A stretch of 64,000 nucleotides of DNA from Antedon mediterranea (Eukaryota > Echinodermata > Crinoidea > Comatulida > Antedonidae), in the NCBI RefSeq assembly GCF_964355755.1, contig NC_092676.1:21622288-21686287 (forward strand), read 5' to 3'. Below the pieces are notes generated by a model. The model was not told where the DNA came from. It saw only the letters and a list, made by a program, of their open reading frames with translations, and did not search any database. A program made the position numbers and the translations under genes. Positions 32,311 to 42,391 of this stretch are shown here, piece by piece (the stretch's first letter is position 1; every line of letters starts with the position of its first letter).

Positions 32311-33820
32311 TTAGTTAAAATAGTGTGTACAGTACAGTAAGAAACACATACCGTAACAAATAGTTAACATTCCTGTACTGGTTTGCTTCAACTTGACATT
32401 TTTTATAATGGAGTTCTTCTCAATAGTCTCGGGTTTGTGAGATTTGTCTCGTTTACAATAAGGATAAGATTTTATTTTGTCATTTAGCCATTCCAGTGTG
32501 AAATATTTCTGGCTTCTCGGCAACATTTTAGCTCTTACTGTCACGGGTGAGAGTATTACTAAGGGGTCAAATACCGCATTCATCTGACTCAAGCATGTTC
32601 TTTTTGTCAAATTCTCTGGAACATGTAATTTACTTTCAGCTTCTACACTCAGCCTATCCTCGACCGGCTGCCATTTTAATCCCAATAATAATCCACTTCT
32701 TTATCTTTATCGTAAAGTTTCCTTTCTTCAATAACTCATCAATTTGGCTAGCTCTCTTTAAAGCTTCTTCAGTGCTTTCCAAGTTGTCAAGTATGTCGTC
32801 CATGTACACGTTGTGTAGTATGGTGCTAGCGGCTTCGGGGAATTTCTCCTTTACCATTTCCGCAGTCTTGCGTAATGCACAGATAGCTATGGTTGCAGAT
32901 GGTTTGTCCCCAAAATTCACGGCGGTGACACAATAAACAACAGGTGATCTTTCTATTTGCATGTCTCGCCATAGGAATCTATGACAGTGTTGATCCATTT
33001 CTGCCATGCCAACGCTGTGATACATCTTGCGGATGTCACCAACCAATGCCACTCTTTCTCTTCTGAATCTCAGTAATAGACTTATCAGGTTGTTGTTTAG
33101 GTCGGGCCCTTTGGCCACATACTCATTTAGGACATGTCCTTTATAACTTGCGCTACTATTAAAAACTATTCTAAGCGGCGTGCTTTCACTATCAGGTTTC
33201 AAAACGGGGTGATGGCTTAGGTAGTGTACCGGTCCTTTGTACTCGGCTAACTCATTTTTCTCAATTTTCTGTGCAACCTTTCTCTTTAGCATATTATCTT
33301 GTATCTGCTCTTTATAAGCCTTGTTCTTTTCTGGATCTTTTCCAAGTCTGTCTTCCAACGACTTCAATTTTGCAGCTACCATGGCTTTGTTGTCTGGGAG
33401 CTCATTCGGATCCCTTATCCACGGGTAGCGAGCAATCCATCTGCCACCTTCATATGTCAGTCTCGCCTGTATCATCTCCAACTCTCTTTCTTTTAATGTA
33501 TAATTGCTCGACACCAAAGGGCATTTTCCACATTTACAATTTCCACATTTTGGTTGGCAATTCACTCCCATACTCTCAATTGTTAAAAATTGTTGGAATT
33601 CTTGGTTCACCAACACTTAAAGTTGATTGATATTACACAAATCTTCATTTTCACAACAATCGTGACTACCGCAGATACAAGTTCCAAACAGGTTTTCCAT
33701 CAGAAGCAAATGTCCTTGCTGTTTCACTTTCTGTGGCTGAAATCCAGCATACTCGAATCCAATTAAAAGATCCACTGCTCCAATCGGCCTGTGTATGTCA
33801 CCTGCATCCACTCCCATCAC
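32311..33820 (-). mobile_element. BEL/Pao retrotransposon, protease-RT part
   Basis: Three minus frames that continue each other. 33617-33820: IGAVDLLIGFEYAGFQPQKV, the end of the BEL/Pao aspartic protease region. 32654-33616: RT, with RYPWIRDPNELPDNKAMVAA, VHYLSHHPVLKPDSESTPLR, IVFNSSASYKG, GDIRKMYHSVGM, HRFLWRD and the catalytic VYMDDIL (32791-32811). 32311-32685: connection region, GLKWQPVEDRLS and PENLTKRTCLSQMNAVFDPL. Two frameshifts. The RNase H and integrase are missing on this side; an integrase of the same superfamily lies at 37.4-38.4 kb beyond a LINE, in the same orientation but upstream, so it is not this element's own 3' part. Confidence 0.9.
32654..33616 (-). pseudogene. pol: BEL/Pao reverse transcriptase, 320 codons open
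   Basis: The largest intact frame in the element. It copies element RNA into DNA in virus-like particles in functional relatives. Visible in order: a Cys-rich turn (CGNCKCGKCP), the N-terminal WIARYPWIRD block, RT fingers (PLRIVFNSSASYKG), palm Asp in VGDIRKMYHS, HRFLW, the FGDKPSATIAI block and the catalytic pair in YMDDIL. The frame ends at GNFTIKI, where a one-base shift moves to the following frame (GLKWQP). Catalytic Asp residues are all present, so decay may be recent. Confidence 0.9.
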
Positions 33821-33861
33821 TTTCTCTAACTTCTTAATATTCGTTCACAGTTTCCTTATTT

Positions 33862-34245
33862 CTGTGCTTTAACTTTCATTTGCTCGCTGACTTTTCTTCA
33901 GTTGCATCTGATTCCGAGTCTCTCACAGTTTCCTCATTTCTGTGCTGCAACTTTAATTTGCTCGCTGACATTTCTTCAGTTGCATCTGATTCCGAGTCGC
34001 TCACGGTTTCCTCATTTCTGTGCTGCAACTTTATTTCACTCGCTGACATTTCTTCTGTTGCATCTGATTCCAAGTCGTTCACAGTTTCCTCATTTCTGTG
34101 CTGCAACTTTATTTCACTCGCTGACATTTCTTCTGTTGCATCTGATTCCAAGTCGTTCACAGTTTCCTCATTTCTGTGCTGCAACTTTAATTTGCTCGCT
34201 GAAATTTCTTCAGTGGCATCTGATTCCGAGTAGCTCACAGTTTCC
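33862..34245 (-). repeat. 78-bp tandem repeat encoding a 26-residue unit
   Basis: Nearly five head-to-tail copies. The minus-strand frame, 120 codons open, reads repeats of ESDATEEMSASEIKLQHRNE plus ETVNDL. Because 78 is a multiple of three, all copies stay in one frame. Variation between copies is mostly silent or conservative (EIKLQ/KLKLQ, NDLE/SDSE). The array lies between the BEL/Pao protease end and a LINE 3' end, and the LINE insertion cuts its right side. Whether it belongs to the BEL/Pao gag or to an interrupted host gene is unclear. The other frames open here are by-products of the repeat. Confidence 0.8.
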
Positions 34246-34391
34246 TCATAAGATAAGATAAGATAAGATAACTTTTATTGATCCTCAAAAAGGAAATTCA
34301 TTGCTCGTCATAATAACAAAGAAAACACTATAAAAACAAATATAGCATAAAACCATTCATATAAAAACATCTAAAAAATTACAATATAAAA

Positions 34392-35057
34392 TTATCTTCT
34401 TGACTTCCTGTTGTACTGGATGATACCGGAGGGAATAAAGGATTTAGCAAATCGATTTGTTTTCACACTGAGGAGCCTCAATCTACCACTTGGATTAAGT
34501 TGGTCTATGATCACTTTGTGGAGAGGATGAGAGGCATCCGACTCAATGCGTTCGAAATCTTTCTGGAGGTGTTCTAGGTGCACATCGGTAAAGGAAGGCA
34601 GTTCCAGACCAATCATTTTACCAGCCCGACGGATGAAAGTTTCAAGGCGTCCTTTATTCCCTCCGGTAACATTACCAGCCCAACAGGAGAGGCAATACGT
34701 CCAAACACTACATATAACGGATCTATAGAACGAAAGTAACATCAAATCACAGGAGTTAAATTTATATAAAGTTCTCATACAATACATTCTGGGACTTAAT
34801 TTTTTGCTGATGAAGTCTATATGGTCTCCCCAACTCAGTTTATCATTGAAAACAATTCCTAGATACTTGTACTGGTCAACAATTTCAATTTCTTTACCTT
34901 TGATAGTGATTGGTTGAAAATCAATGATCATCTCCTTTGTTTTTGATGCATTTATTTGGAGATAATTATCGTCACAAAATTTAACAAATCTTTGTATTTC
35001 GCTACGATAATTTTCATCATTGTTTGAAACTATGAGACCAATAGTACTAGTACTAGT
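34392..35057 (-). pseudogene. LINE RT, C-terminal part
   Basis: Continues the RT after the 79-bp insertion: STIGLIVSNNDENYRSEIQR, FCDDNYLQINASKTKEMIID, DQYKYLGIVFNDKLSWGDHI and a C-terminal domain with SCWAGNVTGGNKGRLE ending RKSRR and a stop. Without the inserted piece this would join the preceding frame, so the element was probably coding when the insertion happened. Confidence 0.85.
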
Positions 35058-35127
35058 AGATTGAAAATCAAAATACATAATACGTGCCGAGTGGCCTTTC
35101 TTTACATTATCTAGATGTGAATACAAT

Positions 35128-35871
35128 TTATGTAATAGTACTAGTGTCATCAGCGAATTTAACAACGGGGCAAAGCTCATCATTTAAAGATCTGTAATCC
35201 GCCGTATACAAGGAATATAATTTAGGTGCGTTGACAGTACCCTGAGGAACACCGGTGTCAGAGGTTACGATTTCTGACTTAACACCATTAATATTAACAA
35301 ATTGTTTTCTATCACAAATGAAATTTAAAACTAAACGAACAATCGGACGGGGAAACTCCATATTCAACATTTTGTCTGCTAAGATATGGGGTTGTATGGT
35401 ATTAAACGCAGATTGAAAATCAAAATACATAATACGTGCCGAGTGGCCTTTCTTTACATTATCTAGATGTGAATACAATTTATGTAATTTAAAATAAATC
35501 GCATCACTGGTACTACGGAGTGATCGGTAAGCAAATTGCAACGGGTCTAACACTTTTTCAGCATAAGGTTGCATAATTTTTAAAATAATACGTTCCAATA
35601 TTTTCATCGCGACAGACGTGAGTGCAACGGGTCTCAAATCATTCATGCTGTTAATCTTAGGTTTCTTAGGTACCGGTATTATGCATGAAAGTTTCCAAAT
35701 ATCCGGGAACGCATGATAAGAAAGACACATATTGAAAATAAATGTAAATATACCATCAAGGTGAGGAGAGCAGACCTTAAGTACTCGTGGTGGGATTCTA
35801 TCCGGCCCAGCAGCCTTCGATGAATTGAGTTTCATTTCTTCAACTATCGTTTTTGCAAGTCTAGCGCTCAA
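35128..35871 (-). pseudogene. LINE RT, N-terminal and palm part
   Basis: 247 codons. SSKAAGPDRIPPRVLKVCSP, IPVPKKPKINSMNDLRPVAL, TSVAMKILERIILK, FAYRSLRSTSDAI, ARIMYFDFQSAFNTIQPHIL, then TGVPQGTVNAPKLYSLYTAD and VVKFADDTSTIT. Motifs 1-5 including the catalytic FADD are intact. The frame ends two codons after FADDTST because a 79-bp copy of an upstream part of the same RT is inserted at 35058-35136. Confidence 0.85.
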
Positions 35872-35880
35872 AACGGCCGC

Positions 35881-37263
35881 GCCTAGCTTTTTGAATGTTT
35901 CATCAAATCAAACTCTAAAACTGATTGCTTGTCTTTTGCTTTATTTCTAAACTGTGTGTCGTTCAAAAACTACAATAAAAGACAAAGGTAATAATTAAAA
36001 TCCAGCAATTATCCATCCACAATGACGCCCTCTATAATCTAATAGCAAATCACTAAAGCCTGTTTTCCTGTCGACGTTGAGTTTAAAATCGTTAAAGTTG
36101 AAAATAAAATAGCGCTGACGATGATCGAGTCGGACCGCTAATTTTTACACATTTTTACGCGATCGTTCATAGTTTCTTGGTTCTCTCGAGCGTTGCTGGG
36201 ACACGCGGACGTGAAGTGTTGCAAAACTAAGGCCGGCCACACGCAGCCGGGACCGCGTGAAAATTGAAAAAGTTACGGGTTTTGATGCTTTAACCCAGCC
36301 TAGGACATGCTTTCGTTGATATCTTAATCTAGGCTTACACTAAAGACAAACATTAAATTTAATTGGTTTATTATTATTAACTCCATTACTGTATCTCGTA
36401 ATCATTCTAAACTTCAACTTCAGAACTTACGGTCTGGCATCTTAAAAAATCAATCTTATCTTTGATGATTACATATAACTTTGTTCTCTTTCAACTATAT
36501 CCTAACTCTTTTCGTCGACTCGCCTCCAACATAAAACTGAGGGTGCACTAACAATTTCGAACAACGAAACAGTTTGTAAGCATTTTTCTTCTGCCACACA
36601 CTCATTTGTGTAGTCTAACTTAACTAGACCTAGTATAGTTGTTTGAAACTTTATTTCATTCTCAGTGAAACAATGAATACTGTATTTAAAAGTTCCAACT
36701 ACAGTACAGTTGGTTTCTATATTATCATTACAGCCAATGGTAACAGAGCAGCATCATTGGCAATCATGCATGAACATTTGTGTGAAAACACTAATTATAA
36801 AATTTGTTAAATGAAGTACAAATATATACTTACTACTCTATCTAGCCTAGGGCCTAGCCTATACATGTCCTCAACATGTACAGTAATATCAGAAAGTTCG
36901 GGAACATGTTGAACCGCGATTTCTGGCAAATTCGTATCACTGCTTGAGTTAAACAGGACATGTACGCAAGCGACCACGCTCTGATCACTACAACAATTAT
37001 ACACATGTGATGAGTGAAAGTTCCTATCCACTAGCCTAACAATGCTTAGGTAATACTTCATACTTATACAAGCAAGTCACAAGTTTATATTAAACTCACC
37101 AATATCCAAACATTAGTCATTAATAACTTTAAAAACTATATTTTTTATCAATTTTCTTTGGACAAATCCGAACACGGTGTGCTCCATCTTCAACTTCGAA
37201 GACAAGAGGCAGTTTCAACTTTAGAGGGCACGCTTTACAAAGTCAATATGTCTGGGACAAAAC
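35881..37263. other. non-coding region, part probably BEL/Pao LTR
   Basis: Contains a short GC-rich patch near 36120-36270 (GGCCGGCCACACGCAGCCGG). The right part, up to 37264, is probably the 3' LTR of the BEL/Pao integrase element; its far end could not be placed. A minus ORF at 36807-37061 lies in it and is not recognised. Confidence 0.4.
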
Positions 37264-37280
37264 ATCCCGGCCCTCTTAAT
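37253..37280 (-). promoter_or_regulatory. polypurine tract and LTR start
   Basis: Minus strand: AAGAGGGCCGGGA followed by TGTTTTGTCCC. A purine-rich tract directly before TGT, about 100 bp after the integrase stop, is the expected 3' LTR boundary of a BEL/Pao element. The boundary would be at 37264. Confidence 0.5.
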
Positions 37281-37379
37281 GCGAGTAAAACAATGAGCAT
37301 TAACAAATAAAATTCAACATAACTAAGTATCATAAATGTAAATATAATTACTTGAGATAAGTAAGTTAGGAGATCCTAA

Positions 37380-38420
37380 CTAGTCACTGGCTTCTAAAAT
37401 AAGAATAAGCTTAGCGATAGGTCTAACTAATGTAGACGACTTTGTCCTCAGTTGGACCGACCTTACTACATTCTTATCCTTGTGGACTGATTCTACTCTG
37501 GCCATTGGCCAACTACCCCTGGGGGAGTTTTCCATTATCAAAACAACATCACCGACAGCAATATTCCTCTTACATTGTATCCAACGCTGCCTTTCTTGAA
37601 GTGTGGTAAGATACTCGTTCGCCCACCTCTTCCAAAAAAGCATCCGCTCCCAAATTCCTCCATAGTGAGATGCAGCAGGTGGATTAAATTGCCAATTTAT
37701 TCCCTTCTTTAGCATATATTTCTTTGGATCTTGTCTACATCAAGTTCTTTAAGGGACTTCTGCAATTCCCTTTGTGCTCCAACTATATTAGTCCCGTTAT
37801 CGGACCTTATTGTTTGAGCGGGTCCTCTTCGAGAGATGAATCGTCTAATCGCATGGATACATGAGTTTGTTTTCAGTGAACATGCAACTTCTAAATGCAC
37901 AGACCTAGTCTTGAGGCAAGTAAATACGACACCGTAACGTTTCTGTGTTGCTCGACCTCGCTTTATTTCAAAGGGACCAAAATAGTCCATTCCCGTGCAG
38001 CAAAAGGGACGTTCACCTACAGTGATTCATTGCTCGGGTAGATCAGCCATCTTTTGACTCTCTGGTTTCCGATGATACTTTCTACATGTAACACACTTTG
38101 AAACGAGTCGTCTTGCTGCCGACGGCAGGTTTGTTATCCAATACCTCTTTCTTACAGCACAAACTAGATGATTTCTACCACAGTGACCATAAATCTGATG
38201 TGCCTCAGTCATTATAAGGGTTGCAATATGGTGATTTCTAGGTACAATAACTGGGTGTTTAACAGTTCTCGGTTGATTTGACCGTCGCAGGAGACCTCCA
38301 ACTCGTAATACTCCTTCATCGATAAATGGATCTAGTCTACCAATATTACTAGATTTCTTCAACTGTTTATTTTCCTTAATAGAAGTTATTTCATCAAGGG
38401 AGCTTCTACTTTGGGTCCCT
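37380..38420 (-). pseudogene. int: BEL/Pao integrase, broken
   Basis: Minus strand over three frames. 38027-38420: the zinc-binding H2C2 region, HHIATLIMTEAHQIYGHCGR, RKRYWITNLPSAARRLVSKC, CRKYHR. 37709-37990: catalytic core, MDYFGPFEIKRG, ARSVHLEVA-like RSVHLEVACSL and RSDNGTN, giving the first two Asp. 37380-37715: AASHYGGIWERM with the catalytic Glu, then about 100 residues are missing before FWKRWANEYL and the C-terminal barrel (VGDVVLIMENSPRGSWPMAR). An in-frame TGA separates the first two frames and a frameshift the last two. The enzyme normally inserts element DNA into the chromosome. At its 5' end the frame is fused to a duplicated host-like exon. Confidence 0.9.
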
Positions 38421-38650
38421 CTATGGAAAGCCTTCTTTTTTGGGGGGCTTCCTCTAGCTTCTGGAACCGACACCTTTTCGGGATTAATAAATCGATCGAC
38501 CGCTTCCATGTCAACATCAAAGTTACCTGTGTTTGTGTAGACCTGAAAGATCATATATAGAGCAATAATTAATAAAGAACGTTCATATATTATTGTTGAA
38601 TTGATAATATGGCAAGCCTCAGCTGTCTGAAGTATTCGAAATATTATATT
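38421..38650 (-). pseudogene. duplicated exon, second copy, fused to integrase
   Basis: VYTNTGNFDVDMEAVDRFIN and PEKVSVPEARGS, ending KKKAFHRGTQ, then directly in frame the integrase-region sequence SRSSLDEITSIKENKQ. The match with 27.32-27.55 kb extends into the upstream flank. The BEL/Pao sequence therefore starts at the point where the two exon copies diverge (about 38415). The longest ATG frame (38554) runs through both, 175 codons, but this is a chance fusion. Confidence 0.55.
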
Positions 38651-38661
38651 ATTATATCATA

Positions 38662-39720
38662 TCATATCTTTGACTTGTCAGCTAGGCGAAGCATCTTCGT
38701 TTTTGTTTCAGCATGCATTACGAAAACCGTTGTGTTCGGTTCTGTGGCTAACAGTGTTATCGCTGCTGGTGAGGTAATGTTGTTTATGTAGCAAGATATA
38801 ACACTATGGTCGTTATCGTTACTTTGCTGTAATTCTTCCAAATCTGAATTATAATTTTCCTTAGTACGTCTCTGACCAGTAACACATGGATCATCCTTGA
38901 ATTCATCATTAGTAACCAAGCAATATCTGCACCAATATGGAGTATTACTGACATTTTCAACTTCCACTGATGAAATTTGATCCTAAATTATCACCAGCTA
39001 TAAAACAAACAGCACCTTGTACTTACTCTTCATTTTCCAAAATGTCAATACAATTAAATTCCAAGTCACAATCTTCAATAAGAGGTTTACCGGTAAATAT
39101 TTTGTCTTGACCAACATATTTGAAATCACTCTCAATACACAAGAGGACTAAAACCATTTGATCTACATTAGACCTAAGATGTGGTCGGAAATTGGCCAAT
39201 GTCAAATAAACTCCAAGAATGTTATGTATATTTTCTTGCTCGATCCAATAGGATTACACACTTCAAATGCATTTTGGTAGACAATCAATTTAAGGGCATA
39301 TGGGTGTTCATTGAAAAAGAAAACATTAGTCCATCAGTAACATCATGGAATAAATTATCTGGTTCCTTGCTATGCATTTGGTAACCATGATAAGTAGGGA
39401 ACATGGTAGTTTGGTACTCATCTCGTACAGACTTATTTTGGAACAAACATTGTAAAGATTCTTTAATTGGAACATATTGAAAGGTTCGTTCTTTGCTCTG
39501 GATTCATTTCTACCTAATTTCATTGCTACTGGACTTACATATTGAAATAGCTTTATAGGTTGATCTACGAGCATTTTTTGATCTAAGAGGTCCAGTGCCA
39601 CAATTTACTAACAAATCAGGTGATTCAATTTCATCAATCAATTGCTTTGCCTTGTCTTCTAGAATAGAAAAGTCACCAGTCAACCTATTGTATATCAGTG
39701 TTTTCATCAAAAATGTACGT
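38662..39720 (-). pseudogene. multi-copy family F2, larger fragment
   Basis: Minus-strand pieces in family order. 39510-39710: MMKTLIYNRLTGDFSILEDK. 39326-39601: LFQYVSPVAMKLGRNESRAK, FNMFQLKNLYNVCS. About 39210-39290: AFEVCNPIGSSKKIY. 39023-39205: LANFRPHLRSNVDQMVLVLL, SDFKYVGQDKIF. 38662-38967: YWCRYCLVTNDEFKDDPCVT, RTKENYNSDLEELQQ. I recall this order (YVxPVxxxLG, AFEVxNPxGSxKK, LxNxxPxxRSxxxxMQLVLLC, CRYC, RTxxxY) from the same family as the DNLGA piece at 26.6 kb. Frameshifts throughout. The DNLGA region expected between 39.0 and 38.97 kb is missing. Confidence 0.55.
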
Positions 39721-40010
39721 ATAATACCATAGTTGGCGTGTTTCAGTTACCGCATGTTATTTAAATGTGCTCATTTACATACCGCGTGTTAGCATGTGCT
39801 CTTCGGTAGGGTACGCTGTTCGTGATCTGTTGTTCTCATTTCTCTGGTGGGTGTTTTAACGTTTATTTGGTAAGTAAACATTTATCTTTAATTGAAGTTG
39901 TTATAATAATAGAAATAAGCTACTGTATTACTTTTAATGTTAAACTAGGCTACAGTCAATACTACGATGTTATAGACTACGGTGTCGGGTTAACTGATCA
40001 TTTGGAGAGG
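39705..40010. repeat. direct repeat, shared with 45.1-45.47 kb
   Basis: From TACGTATAATACCATAG through TTCAGTTACCG, CTGTTCGTGATCTG, then TTTATCTTTAATTGAAGTTG and CGGTGTCGGGTTAACTGATC, the two regions are nearly identical apart from indels. The open frames on the plus strand of both (YSQYYDVIDYGVGLTDH) are probably incidental. The left copy begins at the 5' edge of the F2 fragment, so this may be its old promoter region. Confidence 0.7.
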
Positions 40011-40297
40011 TTTGGTCGCAATGCAATGCATTTCGGTCGCCATACCGCTTTTCCACCATGTAAATAGCTATTAAATTGTATTGAGTATATTGATAACAAT
40101 TTATACGGTAGTCAATCCGGGGTGAGCGAGTTTTTGTAGGCCTACATAGATTCTTTTACTATGCCTGGAACAAGGAGTTGTTAATTCCCCGGGTACTGTA
40201 CAATACACTTTTATATTGATACGGTTAGGACTCGAATTCGGCCTTTTTACCATTACCTGTGCTGTAGGCCTGAGTTTTGTTAATTTTTGAATAATTA

Positions 40298-41748
40298 TAG
40301 GGGATGGCGGGGCAGGATGGGACATATTTTTTCAAATCACTTTATTTCATTTTGTCAACAATAATTCTGCTGTTAAAGTTGATAATACTAACGGTGGTAT
40401 CTGTGAGAGTTTATATTGAACATATTTTATGTATCACAGCTTTATTTTATATTTTATGAGCGATCATAAAAATATCTTTTTGTCCCATCGTGCCCCACCC
40501 TCCGGGGCAAGATGGGACAGCTAAATTAATCTACACACTGAAGTGTCTAACATGCTATTTATCAAGTTACAGTCATGTATTAGCAAAATAAAAGAGGTCG
40601 CACATGTGTCGTTTATTTTGAAAACACTCACATTTATTTATACTTTAAGACCAAGATGGTTTCAAAGGTACACCTCATAAAATCTATGACAATTTAATAA
40701 TAAATTATATAGGCCTACTAATGATGTGACTTTGAAATGCAAAAGTAAATAAAAATCAAAGCAAGTTGTGATTATAGTTTTATTCGTGGTTATACCATTG
40801 CTTTCTCAAAACACACACATATCACATGTGTAGTCCTCTTCAATGCCGTCTAAATGTGCACAAGCCTCATGGCACCACTGTTTACACGATCTACACATAA
40901 TCCAATCCTCTGTTAGACGCTCCTGGTATTTTTCCCTATAAAAAAATGAACAGGTATTCTTCATTAATAATTGATTGAGTTTTTGATAGGGCAATTGCCT
41001 TTCCTTTAGTCGGATTGGCTCTACGATTTAACGGCTTCAACTGCCCTCTCCTTATTGGACTTATCCCAGCTAAAACGATTTTATTTACACTTATAGTTGC
41101 GCACCATCCTGGAGCCTATACAAAAAAAAATTTTGATGAATATAATATGGTTATGGAAATTTAATTTAACTAATGCTTGACTGCATACTGGGTTACATGT
41201 AGGCCTATGGGATAGGCCTATTACTTTAAGAAAAACAATTAAATGTAATATAAGATATGTAGTCATGTCTTTAAAATCCTCTAAATTCCAATGTAATATT
41301 ACTTGGGGCATGATGGGACACCGTCCCATGCTGCCCCAAGTAGTGTCCCATGCTGCCCCAAGTAGTGTCCCATGCTGCCCCACCAACAGTAATAGTTTAC
41401 CAAAGTGAATGCTATGTGTTTATCCATGCATGACTGACCAATGTCCATTTGGATGAATACGTAGTATCTCGCCTTTCTAAAAAAACATTAATTTTGAATG
41501 AATATGACCAGTTAAAGACTTTCAGTTGGTGGTTAAAACTTACCTGGCCAAAATTGTGTAGTTCGCTAAATCAGTTATTGTTAAAAAACTAAAGAATTAC
41601 TTGTTTTTTCTCGCTGAAATTTTCTCAACACGTATATTATGAAGACTGTAATAAAGCATGTAGAACTAACCCCCTCTACTCTGTTAGCCTTCAAAATACA
41701 GCCATGTCCCATCCTGCCCCTTGTCCCATCATGCCCCACCTTCCCCTA
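40298..41748. mobile_element. pogo-like DNA transposon, non-autonomous
   Basis: Terminal inverted repeats of about 27 bp (TAGGGGATGGCGGGGCAGGA... on the left, TAGGGGAAGGTGGGGCATGA... as the complement of the right end; about 24 of 27 match), opening with TA as expected for pogo/Tigger-type elements. Internal copies of the same words, GGGGCAAGATGGGACA and its complement, lie at 40482-40520 and three times at 41308-41382; they look like subterminal transposase-binding sites. The only coding remnant is a zinc-finger tail. About 1.45 kb. Confidence 0.75.
40806..40994 (-). pseudogene. pogo-type transposase tail with PHD-like finger
   Basis: Minus frame of 62 codons ending in a stop: YQERLTEDWIMCRSCKQWCH then EACAHLDGIEEDYTCDMCVF. 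C-x2-C ... W-C-H-x3-C ... C-x2-C is the second half of a PHD-like finger, as found at the C-terminus of many fish and invertebrate pogo/Tigger transposases. The HTH and DDE domains are gone. It lies inside the inverted-repeat element, consistent with an internally deleted copy. Confidence 0.55.
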
Positions 41749-41850
41749 GTTGATCAAAACGATCCATCATTTTCTTCATTTCTTCTATCGATCTCCCAAT
41801 TGTCAATCGAAATTCTTCCCAAACTTGTAAAAGAAACGGTGATCCGAAGA
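41749..41850 (-). pseudogene. SAMD3-like exon fragment, copy 3
   Basis: Directly abuts the right end of the pogo-like element. Minus frame VWEEFRLTIGRSIEEMKKMM, near-identical to the exon at 31.76-31.90 kb including its TTTTACAAG acceptor region (altered from TTTTACAG). The rest of the gene is absent. Confidence 0.6.
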
Positions 41851-42390
41851 GAGTTTCTTTAGAATTTCTTTAAAGTTTCTTATAGACTTTCTAAAGCTTT
41901 TTCTATACAGTTATTAACATTTCTCTATACAGTTCGGAGCAATTCTATAATAAATCGACTTTTCGATAGATTTCGTATTAGAACCTTTATAGATATTTCA
42001 TAGAAATATCGATAAAGGTTTTATAGATTTAACTTCTGACCAATTGTTAATATTTGGTTTAGATAGAAATTATATACAAATGAAAAGAAACACATGCGTT
42101 TATGAGTTTTATTGGATGAATCAATAGGACAATGTACACACTTACACAATTAATTATTGTGTAGGACTATACAAAATATATTTAGAAATTTCTCTTTCAC
42201 TTAATTAGAATGAAGAATTCAATCTATAGGCTTATGCCTAATTATATTCATTTACCAAATTTACAGTCTCGATACCATACATAAAATAAACAGGATAATG
42301 ACAGGATATTTTGAAGACAATGTCAAAATAAGATTACAGATATATTACACACAAAATCATAACACATACACATTACGCTTATATACTTTA
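41851..42390. other. AT-rich, no gene
   Basis: Contains repeated TTTCTATA/TTTCTTTA-type words at 41870-42000. Probably the 3' flank of the BEN-domain gene that follows on the minus strand. Confidence 0.4.
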
Positions 42391-42391
42391 T

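Larger units (their letters stand above)
34246..35880 (-). mobile_element. CR1/L2-type LINE, 5'-truncated, with internal 79-bp duplication
   Basis: Minus strand from about 35880 to the 3' tail at 34246-34270 (plus strand AAGATAAGATAAGATAAGAT, a TATCT-type microsatellite tail). The two RT frames below cover it. The 5' end falls inside RT, so the endonuclease is missing. The tail, a 3' UTR with GGATCAATAAAAG, and the position of insertion in the 78-bp repeat are clear. Type L2/CR1 of the Jockey superfamily by RT pattern. Confidence 0.85.

Noticed and set aside
33271-34261. Plus-strand ORFs of about 117-119 codons opposite the BEL/Pao RT and the 78-bp repeat
   Set aside because: They are antisense shadows. 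The minus frames carry the RT motifs and the conserved repeat peptide.
41081-41386. Minus ORF with MVGQHGTLLGAAWDTTWGS
   Set aside because: It translates the repeated GGGGCAGCATGGGACA words of the pogo-like element, not a protein.
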